From the NCBI GenBank assembly GCA_012513395.1, contig JAAZCH010000107.1, positions 1 through 8,245 on the forward strand: 8,245 nt of DNA, in the 5' to 3' direction. Below the pieces are notes generated by a model. The model was given only the letters and a program-made list of their open reading frames with translations, was not told the origin of the DNA and did no database searches. The translations under genes and the position numbers were made by a program. The DNA comes from Tissierellia bacterium. GTDB taxonomy: Bacteria > Bacillota_A > Clostridia > Tissierellales > Peptoniphilaceae. Positions within the stretch are counted from its first letter, which is position 1, and each line of letters begins with the position of its first letter. Below, in pieces: positions 1 to 6,046 of this stretch.

Positions 1-35
1 GCGAAAACGCACCGGGCTCTGCGAGTAAACTGACC

Positions 36-71
36 GCATGGCGGCTGTGCACTATGCGCCGGCCGCCATGC
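36..71. repeat. 10-bp perfect inverted repeat
   Basis: GCATGGCGGC (36-45) and GCCGCCATGC (62-71) are exact reverse complements around a 16-nt loop that includes the first TGCACTAT copy. It could form a hairpin within the mobile-element end. Function unknown. Confidence 0.7.
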
Positions 72-121
72 ACTATTTACGCGGAATCGATGCACTATTG
101 TCAGCGGTCAGCGTGCACTTT
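48..121 (+). repeat. Four TGCACT(A/T)T direct repeats phased at about two helical turns
   Basis: Copies lie at 48-55, 69-76, 91-98 (all TGCACTAT) and 114-121 (TGCACTTT). The 21-23 bp spacing places all copies on roughly the same face of the helix, which suggests cooperative protein binding, probably by an IstA-type transposase. Confidence 0.85.
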
Positions 122-271
122 TTCAGCGGCATATTCAGTATGATTATGGATTCACGGCAGAAGATTGTGTATTTCGGGTGGGCGGTTCCAGCATGTTGTT
201 CATCATATCTCTTCAATTGTGTGAAACTTGTCTTGCCTTATATCCGATTGATAGAACTAGTTATAATGCAC

Positions 272-2794
272 TTAATTCAAAATGCTAATTAATTTATCAT
301 GCAGCTTTTGTAACTCTTCTTTATTAGGTGGGTTAATTGAACTAACTTGTCCATAATGTAATTGGCCACTAGACACTCTGCCAAAAGCATTTTTTAGTTC
401 GTCAATAACACTGGGATCTGTAGCCATTTTCTTTAATTCATCCCAATTAATGCTTTGTGCACAACCTTTCATGCTGTATTTTCTAGGCACCTGTTTATTA
501 AACACAACTTCATCAATAATATGATCTATGGCATTACGTAACAAAGCACATGTCTTTAGATCTTCCGAAAATGGAGATTGGCTTAACAAAGTACTCGCAG
601 CATCTAAACATCCTTTTGCATCGTCTTTGTTCTGTGAAGTAATTACGCCTGCATCATTAGGTCCTTCTGATTGTATTTTATAAATAAATACATGTTTTCC
701 TTTTGGCTTACTACATCCATGTAATTGAAAGTTTTTACACAAATGCCCATAATCACTTCCGGAAATTGAATCAAGAAACATCCTATTATGGGTAAAAACC
801 ACCACTTGATTTTCAAGCTGCAAAAGAATATCTGCAAAACGCTCAATCATCCGATGATCTAAACTATTCACAGGATCATCCATAATAACCGTACTCTTAT
901 TTTGCGAAACACTAATTTCAGCAAAAAACAATGCTATAGCCACTGCTTTTTGCTCTCCCTCGCTCAAAATTTTGGCCACATTTTTTTGTGATTTTATTAT
1001 TAGTTCAGTCTGTTGTCTGCCTTTGCTATTTCTTCCTGACAATTCAAGCTCTCTATCCTTAATCTCAAATTTATCTAAATAGTTACCAAATCGTATCATC
1101 AATTGATCTGTTAAAAGCTCATTATGAGCGATTCCACTGATTCTTGTAATTCTATTCGATGAAGCAGCGTTAATTCTCATTCTTTTCCTATTCACTTCAA
1201 GACGATCATCGATAAACTTACCAATTATTTCAATTTGATCATGTATTGATTTTTCTGAAATGAGCACGGCTACTTTTTCTCTTTTGAGCCTCAAATCTTC
1301 CTCTTTTTTAGAGTTATCTTCTTTTATCTGTGAAATCCTATCAGCAGTACTTTTTAAGTATGCATCAATTTCGGTGATGACTGAAGTGGTGTCAAAATCA
1401 ATAGGTGAAATATCATTTAGTGAATCACCCATCTGCACTAAAAGATTAGTATATTTTTGCACACATTGCATCAGCTTAGCAATTGATGATTGCACCTCCG
1501 GAATCATGTCTAATTGATAGTCACTCTCAACAAATTTACTGGCTCTTGCTCTGTTTACAATTTCACGTAATACCAATTCATATTGCGAAAGTTGTTCTTC
1601 TGTTTCATCATTTACAAAAGTTGTGTAAGCCTGAACAATTTCTAATGCTCTTCCGTCATATGTTCTATGGCAAAATGGGCACACCCCTTTTATCTCCTCA
1701 GCTTGAGATGAAATAGATAAACCTCTTTGAATAAAAACTTTCCATTCATTGGAATCAGTGCCAGGTAACCCATCCAAAATTTTGATGGTTTTTCGATTTT
1801 GCTCAGATTTTTCAATATATTGACTATAGATAGTCCATTGATCATGATACTTACTTGAATTATTAACCCATGAAATTAAATCATTTTCAATATGTCTTTT
1901 AACTTGTTTCACTCGTTCAGCATTGCTTTCTTCAATTTTGAGCTTATCTTCATAATTAGTTTCTGTTAGCGACTGAATCTCACTTCGGGTATCTGATAGT
2001 TCTTGTTCTTTTGTTTCATTGTAACTTTGAGCAATTGAAATAAATACATTTTTGTCATTTTCTTCTACTTCCTTTTCTAATAATGACTTAATGCTTGGCG
2101 TAAAACTTTCAGCGTTTGGTGAGACTATTTTTGATTCTTTCTTCTTCAACAAGTCACTTGCAATTTCCTTTACTTGATCTATATAAGAAGCAATCTCGGA
2201 AAAAGCATATAATTTGTAAGGATTTATTATCTGTTCATCTGACTCTCTTTTCCCTAAAAAAGCTTGAGAACACTTTGAATCAAACACCTTGACAGTATTC
2301 AAATCACTAATTACTCCGTTATTATTCCAAGTAACCTTGTTTGCTTTTGCCCCTACAGAATATTCCAAACTGCCAATAACAGGTTGATTATTATTCATAT
2401 ATATATTGGGTATAATATCTGAACCTGAAAGATTGCCAATCATTCCTTGGAGCATTCGAAAATAGCTACTCTTTCCTGAGCCATTCAATCCGTATATCAC
2501 TGTAACTTCGTTATTAAAGGCAATTTCCTGCTCCTTGGCAAGTGCATTAACTCCGTACCCATGTTTGAGTCTTTGTATTTTAGTTGAAGTTAATCTATCT
2601 GAAGTCGTCTCAGAAATATGCAACGAGCTATCTTGTTTAACATCCGCTAGTAATTCTTCAGAAAGCCTTTGAAGCTCATCTCTGCTTATTTTCCCTTTCG
2701 AATTTAAATAGCTAGCAACAATACCTTTTAACCACAGGTCATTTTTTTCAGCATTCACAAATTCAATCAAGTAGTCAATCGCTGATGATTTCAC
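272..2794 (-). CDS. RloC/PrrC-like ABC-type ATPase (AAA_13 family) with zinc hook; possible anticodon nuclease
   Basis: This 840-residue protein has a Rad50/SMC-like layout. Walker A, GLNGSGKSS, is at 102-110. A coiled-coil arm (about 200-370) leads to a CPFC zinc-hook centre at 372-375, and a second arm covers about 376-560. The ABC signature ILSEGEQKAVAIALFFAE is at 609-626, Walker B VIMDDPVNSLD at 636-646 and the H-loop FTHN at 667-670. The DDPVNSLD form of Walker B is typical of the AAA_13 group, which includes the tRNA-cleaving PrrC and RloC proteins; genes for both are often linked to hsd loci. The C-terminal region has R753-x3-D757 and H813 (within GQLHYG), which may correspond to the R-x3-E...H nuclease triad of PrrC, with Asp for Glu. 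The zinc hook favours RloC over PrrC. A DNA-sensing ATPase without RNase activity is the main alternative. The GTG start is supported by AAGGAGG upstream. No clear terminator follows the stop codon. Confidence 0.72.
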   Translation of the reverse strand: MKSSAIDYLIEFVNAEKNDLWLKGIVASYLNSKGKISRDELQRLSEELLADVKQDSSLHISETTSDRLTSTKIQRLKHGYGVNALAKEQEIAFNNEVTVIYGLNGSGKSSYFRMLQGMIGNLSGSDIIPNIYMNNNQPVIGSLEYSVGAKANKVTWNNNGVISDLNTVKVFDSKCSQAFLGKRESDEQIINPYKLYAFSEIASYIDQVKEIASDLLKKKESKIVSPNAESFTPSIKSLLEKEVEENDKNVFISIAQSYNETKEQELSDTRSEIQSLTETNYEDKLKIEESNAERVKQVKRHIENDLISWVNNSSKYHDQWTIYSQYIEKSEQNRKTIKILDGLPGTDSNEWKVFIQRGLSISSQAEEIKGVCPFCHRTYDGRALEIVQAYTTFVNDETEEQLSQYELVLREIVNRARASKFVESDYQLDMIPEVQSSIAKLMQCVQKYTNLLVQMGDSLNDISPIDFDTTSVITEIDAYLKSTADRISQIKEDNSKKEEDLRLKREKVAVLISEKSIHDQIEIIGKFIDDRLEVNRKRMRINAASSNRITRISGIAHNELLTDQLMIRFGNYLDKFEIKDRELELSGRNSKGRQQTELIIKSQKNVAKILSEGEQKAVAIALFFAEISVSQNKSTVIMDDPVNSLDHRMIERFADILLQLENQVVVFTHNRMFLDSISGSDYGHLCKNFQLHGCSKPKGKHVFIYKIQSEGPNDAGVITSQNKDDAKGCLDAASTLLSQSPFSEDLKTCALLRNAIDHIIDEVVFNKQVPRKYSMKGCAQSINWDELKKMATDPSVIDELKNAFGRVSSGQLHYGQVSSINPPNKEELQKLHDKLISILN

Positions 2795-2800
2795 ACAAAA

Positions 2801-2807
2801 CCTCCTT
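2801..2807 (-). promoter_or_regulatory. Strong ribosome binding site for the GTG-started ATPase gene
   Basis: The minus strand reads AAGGAGG, 6 nt before the GTG at 2794-2792. This fixes a GTG rather than ATG start for the 840-residue protein. A strong site paired with a weaker start codon suggests the gene is meant to be translated at a limited but steady level. Confidence 0.85.
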
Positions 2808-2839
2808 CACTACATCTAGAATCTTTTAAAATCTCATTC

Positions 2840-4225
2840 CTATTCAATATACTGAATAGCCAAGGCAATCAGAGATAAACAACGGTTGAAAAAATAATCG
2901 TAATAGCGCACATCTGAAATCTCAAATCTGTCTGTCTCATGATGACGGATTCTATACTTATTGCCAATATCGGTTAATGCTTTGAATTCGGAGTCGAATA
3001 GCGTTTCAAACTCAGCTTTCCCATTACTTATGTTGCTTATAACCTTTTCAGTAGAACCCTTTTTATCAAAAGATGTATAGTGTGTTTTGAGGCGTTCCAA
3101 CGCATCCCATACTTTTTCTACAGCGTCTTTATGTGCAGAAATACGAGGTTGACGATGTAATGCAATAGCCTCATCTAATAATGCCCTCAAACCAGGCTCT
3201 TTAATCTTACCAATGTTTTCTCCAATAGTATTGTCCAAAACCTCGTGTTCTATCCGTTGAACAATTAAACCATTATCAGATAGGTCGAAATCAATTGAAC
3301 CCTTCTTAAATGCACCATTAATTTCTTGCCGAAAGTCATCTTTTTCTGCCGAAGAAAGTTCGTTATACTGTAATTCAATAATGTCAAACAAGTAAGGAAA
3401 AAATAGACTTGCAAGCTGATCTTCACAAGAAATGTCAAATAAGCTGTCCGTATTTACTTCTATTGCTTGATATCCAACGATCGTAATAAACCTTTCAATT
3501 GCCAAGCGTAATGCATCCGTTTTCACTTCATAGTTATCATATCTGTTAGGCTTTACAATTGTGGGCTCTTCAAACTTAGCCATGATAGATACAAGGCTTT
3601 CTTGGGTCTTATAACCAATTTCACCACATATATTATCTAATAGCTGACCGTTCGTTGTCTGAATCAGCTCCTTATATCTATTTGTAAATAGGCACCTCTC
3701 ATTAAAAGATACATCATGGTCTACGTACTCTCTGAACTTATAAACATCACGATCCGAAATACGATACGAGGCATAAATCTCGTATCCATCTGGTTTTAGC
3801 AACTCATTAATTTTTTCGACGTATTCCTTCCAAGGCCCGTCTTCTTTTCTTACAGCAGGGTGGAGCATTTCACAGAGGAACTTAAGTATTGGTTCATCTG
3901 CGAATCCATTTTTTAGTTCAAACCTTTCATCATCTAAGAACCAAAACTCTGGCCAATCATTAAAGCTAATTGTATGGCAATAGATATCACCTTTGGCATC
4001 TTCATATCGACGATCAGTCGAAGGCATATCGTCCAAAGGATATAGTCTTTCAATAAATTCGATCTCACTTAAACGTCCGTAAAAAGGCATGTAAACGTGA
4101 ACTTCTTCCTCAACATCAATATAACCATAGTCGCCGGTATTGTGACTAACAATTTGTTTTCTGGAAAATCCCTTTTGAACAATTTCAAACAAATCTTGCC
4201 TAGTGACTTCTGTAATTTGTCTCAT
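2840..4225 (-). CDS. AbiJ-type N-terminal domain protein with STM4504/CBY_0614-like (HEPN-type) C-terminal region
   Basis: This is a 461-residue soluble protein with no signal peptide or membrane segment. Residues about 1-160 match my knowledge of the AbiJ N-terminal domains: YGRLSEIEFIERLY (49-62), PSTDRR (68-73), DIYCHTISFNDW (80-91), DDERFEL (98-104), LHPAVR (121-126) and DGYEI (146-150). Residues about 230-461 resemble the STM4504/CBY_0614 family, with AVEKVWDALERLKTHY (378-393) and LTDIGNKYRIRHHET (417-431). That family has been grouped with the HEPN superfamily, many members of which are RNases used in abortive infection and toxin-antitoxin systems. The classical HEPN R-x4-6-H motif is not evident in the expected place; IRHHE (426-430) is the likeliest equivalent. 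A cytoplasmic, RNA-targeting defence effector is an inference. The ATG at 4225 has AGGGAGA 10 nt upstream. The gene ends 45 nt before the ATPase gene, so the two are probably cotranscribed. Confidence 0.6.
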   Translation of the reverse strand: MRQITEVTRQDLFEIVQKGFSRKQIVSHNTGDYGYIDVEEEVHVYMPFYGRLSEIEFIERLYPLDDMPSTDRRYEDAKGDIYCHTISFNDWPEFWFLDDERFELKNGFADEPILKFLCEMLHPAVRKEDGPWKEYVEKINELLKPDGYEIYASYRISDRDVYKFREYVDHDVSFNERCLFTNRYKELIQTTNGQLLDNICGEIGYKTQESLVSIMAKFEEPTIVKPNRYDNYEVKTDALRLAIERFITIVGYQAIEVNTDSLFDISCEDQLASLFFPYLFDIIELQYNELSSAEKDDFRQEINGAFKKGSIDFDLSDNGLIVQRIEHEVLDNTIGENIGKIKEPGLRALLDEAIALHRQPRISAHKDAVEKVWDALERLKTHYTSFDKKGSTEKVISNISNGKAEFETLFDSEFKALTDIGNKYRIRHHETDRFEISDVRYYDYFFNRCLSLIALAIQYIE

Positions 4226-4597
4226 TCAAGATACGTCTCCCTAAACAATGTAATTACTCTTCTGTTAGCACAATCAGCATCTATGATAGGCTGCGGTTGA
4301 ATAACCAAACAAAATAGCAATCAAATTAGATTTCACTACGATTTAATACTGATTAATCATAACGTTATTCAATGTTGTTAAAGCAAGCTCCGTCAAACTC
4401 CAATATCAAATCAACTTATTTAAACCATGTTTCCACAATTTTGTTGGCTGAAACCTCTTCATCAAGATATATCAATGTTTACAAGATTATGTGGCTAACA
4501 TCGCGTATACTCTCTATCGAATTATCTCCATGTTGTGACTTAATCGGTAGTTAATACGCACGGGGAATTGACCCCATTCTAAGGTAAGCTATTATAC
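4226..4597. other. 372-bp intergenic gap between hsdS and the AbiJ-like gene
   Basis: I see no convincing gene here. A 60-codon plus-strand frame (4372-4554) has no ribosome binding site and no family resemblance. On the minus strand the gap holds a GGGG-TCAATT-CCCC mini-hairpin 22 nt after the hsdS stop, without a T-tract. It also holds a stop-interrupted frame at 4365-4478 and candidate promoter elements at 4343-4372 and 4283-4312. The length contrasts with the tight spacing elsewhere. The gap therefore probably separates two transcription units, the restriction operon and the downstream pair, or marks the join of two separately acquired modules. Confidence 0.6.
4343..4372 (-). promoter_or_regulatory. 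Candidate sigma-70-type promoter with palindromic spacer
   Basis: The minus strand shows TTGAAT (4367-4372) and TATTAA (4343-4348) separated by 18 nt. Each matches 4 of 6 consensus bases. The spacer region contains two abutting perfect palindromes, ATAACGTTAT (4359-4368) and GATTAATC (4351-4358), which could be an operator. It would transcribe the AbiJ-like gene and the ATPase gene with a leader of about 110 nt. An alternative is TTGTTT (4307-4312) and TATCAT (4283-4288), also 18 nt apart. Both calls are weak in such A+T-rich sequence. Confidence 0.3.
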
Positions 4598-6046
4598 TTA
4601 CTTAACTAGCTGTTTTGCTAGTGGGACCAACTCTTCTATCTTTGCTACGATACGCTTTTGTTCTGCTACTGGGGGAAGCGGGAACAAATATCTTAATAGC
4701 TCTTCTCTTTTGATGCCTTTAACTGTTGTGCCTTTTCCAACTACATTCTTTCTGCTGTAATAATGCAAAAAATATTTTTTATCAATATACTTTGATAAAA
4801 ACAGAGCTCTTAAATCTTGGTTTATTGCTACATCGACAACATTTACTGCGATTTTGCCCAAACCCACTCTAGTGCAAACAATAATATTACTTGCTGGGAT
4901 AAAGTTTGAAGAACTCTTGTATAAGCCTTCTTCAGTAATTTTCTCTAATGTATCCTCAACTCGATTTGGTGGATTATTAGAAAAATCCTTAACGCTCATC
5001 CATGGAATATTTCCATTCCAGTAAGACGGCTTTTGCTTTGAAGGAGTCCCTCCACCTAAATCGTTGTCGATTATATCTCCCAACCTCACCCATTTCCAAC
5101 TCTCCGGAATATCAAATGGAATCTCATCTTCTGTTATCTCAGGAAGCTCTTTGGTTTTCTTAATCTTGCCTTCCCTAATAAGCTTCTTCTTATCTTCTTG
5201 AATCTGCTTATAAAGCTCCTCAGCAGTTCCATCTTCTTCTCGCTGCTCTACCAGCTTGCCTTGGATGGCATATTGCAGAATAGATTTTTGCATATCTTCC
5301 GGGAACTTTTTATTCAGCTCTTCCACTTCAGAATATGCAGAATCGTATTTTTCTACACAAGGCATCAGCTCTGCAATCTTTGCTACGATACGCTTTTGTT
5401 CTTCAAGTGGGGGGAAGGGGACAATGATACTCTCCCATGAAGATTTGTTAATTATTGGAGTCGCGGTTCCTGTTGCCTTGTGAATCATACTAATAAGAAA
5501 AAATTTTGAGTCCATAAGATAATATACATACAAATGATTGCAAACCAAAGGCGTAATCGCATTAATTTGTTGATTATAAGATACATCCACAGAATTTATT
5601 GCGCACTTGCCAATAGAACCCCCTATACAAACTTGAAGTATTGAATTTCTTTCACTTACTCTACCAACTTCCTTTCCTTGTTCGGAAAGACCTTGGTTTT
5701 TGTAGTTGATGACACCATTTAAGATATCACCCGGAGAAATAAACGGTATAAAGTCACCGAAAAATTCCATTTTAGTTTTAGATGGAGTGTTTCCAGTTTG
5801 GGTTATTCCCATATCTGTTAATCTAACCCATTCCCAGCTCTCAGGTATATCAAATGGAATCTCATCTTCCTTGATTTCCGGCAGCATCTTGGTCTTTTTA
5901 ATCTTACCTTGCTTAATCAGCTGCTTCTTTTCGGCTTCTATCTTTTTTAATAATTCCTTCGCAGTACCTTCTTCTTCCCGCTGTTCCACAAGTTTTCCCC
6001 GAATAGCAAGTTGAAGAATACTGTTCTTTAAGTCCTGTGCATTCAT
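4598..6046 (-). CDS. hsdS: Type I specificity subunit HsdS with two target recognition domains
   Basis: HsdS recognises the bipartite DNA target and holds two HsdM and two HsdR subunits. The protein has 482 residues and is two half-subunits in tandem. Each half starts with a conserved helical stretch (residues 6-76 and 252-322) that contains GKLVEQREE, GKIKKTK and EDEIPFDIPESW. A variable target recognition domain follows in each (about 77-209 and 323-455). Each half ends in a conserved EQKRIVAKI helix (216-224 and 462-470). The two halves align without a gap at an offset of exactly 246 residues. The conserved parts are about 75% identical, while the recognition domains differ (GNTPSKTKMEFFGDFIPF against GGTPSKQKPSYWNGNIPW at their starts). 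An asymmetric bipartite target is therefore expected, though its sequence cannot be read from here. The start is fixed by the ATG touching the hsdM stop. No second hsdS copy, inverted repeat or recombinase gene is visible nearby, so phase variation by inversion is not supported. Confidence 0.95.
   Translation of the reverse strand: MNAQDLKNSILQLAIRGKLVEQREEEGTAKELLKKIEAEKKQLIKQGKIKKTKMLPEIKEDEIPFDIPESWEWVRLTDMGITQTGNTPSKTKMEFFGDFIPFISPGDILNGVINYKNQGLSEQGKEVGRVSERNSILQVCIGGSIGKCAINSVDVSYNQQINAITPLVCNHLYVYYLMDSKFFLISMIHKATGTATPIINKSSWESIIVPFPPLEEQKRIVAKIAELMPCVEKYDSAYSEVEELNKKFPEDMQKSILQYAIQGKLVEQREEDGTAEELYKQIQEDKKKLIREGKIKKTKELPEITEDEIPFDIPESWKWVRLGDIIDNDLGGGTPSKQKPSYWNGNIPWMSVKDFSNNPPNRVEDTLEKITEEGLYKSSSNFIPASNIIVCTRVGLGKIAVNVVDVAINQDLRALFLSKYIDKKYFLHYYSRKNVVGKGTTVKGIKREELLRYLFPLPPVAEQKRIVAKIEELVPLAKQLVK
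4638..4664 (-). repeat. 27-bp perfect direct repeat in hsdS, copy 2
   Basis: This is the second copy of the 27-bp repeat, near the hsdS 3' end. It codes for the C-terminal EQKRIVAKI helix. Recombination between this and the copy at 5376-5402 would remove exactly one recognition domain in frame. Confidence 0.9.
5081..5293 (-). repeat. HsdS conserved-region repeat, copy 2
   Basis: This segment codes for HsdS residues 252-322, the central conserved region between the two recognition domains. It is the partner of the copy at 5819-6031 and lies exactly 738 bp from it. Confidence 0.9.
5376..5402 (-). repeat. 27-bp perfect direct repeat in hsdS, copy 1
   Basis: A 27-bp stretch that includes TTTGCTACGATACGCTTTTG on the plus strand is identical to 4638-4664. 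It codes for the core of the EQKRIVAKI helix at the end of the first recognition domain. The offset is again 738 bp. Confidence 0.9.
5819..6031 (-). repeat. HsdS conserved-region repeat, copy 1
   Basis: This segment codes for HsdS residues 6-76 and repeats at 5081-5293, 738 bp away. About 53 of 71 residues are identical and the alignment has no gap. At the DNA level it is more diverged, but it keeps perfect blocks, including 23 bp at 5847-5869 matched by 5109-5131. Such internal duplication is typical of HsdS. Confidence 0.9.

Larger units (their letters stand above)
1..137. mobile_element. Probable end of an IS21-family insertion sequence (body outside the window)
   Basis: About the first 137 bp are much richer in G+C than the rest and carry four TGCACTAT/TGCACTTT repeats at 48, 69, 91 and 114, spaced 21, 22 and 23 bp. 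Several spaced copies of a motif inside the end are characteristic of IS21-family elements, where they are thought to bind the transposase. The minus-strand phrase GCCGCTGAAAAAGTGCA (113-129) resembles IS21 ends I know from Bacillota. The outer tip is probably near 137 (a CA end on the plus strand), with the element extending left beyond position 1. No transposase coding is visible, so family and boundary are inference. The stretch 138-271 between here and the ATPase gene shows no recognisable feature. Confidence 0.45.

Noticed and set aside
38..292. 84-codon plus-strand frame across the TGCACT repeats
   Set aside because: It starts inside the inverted repeat, its first third merely translates the repeated DNA, it has no ribosome binding site, and it runs into the end of the ATPase gene on the other strand.
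4372..4554. 60-codon plus-strand frame in the gap after hsdS
   Set aside because: No ribosome binding site, no recognisable protein family, and opposite to all genes around it.
4562..4575. GGGG-CCCC mini-hairpin as a rho-independent terminator for hsdS
   Set aside because: The stem is only 4 bp and no T-tract follows on the minus strand, so termination here is not supported.
5198..6014. Plus-strand frames opposite hsdS
   Set aside because: They lie fully inside the well-supported hsdS gene and show only the antisense of its repeated conserved regions.
4598..6046. Phase-variable inverting hsdS system
   Set aside because: No second hsdS fragment, no inverted repeats shared with one, and no intact recombinase gene is present in the window.
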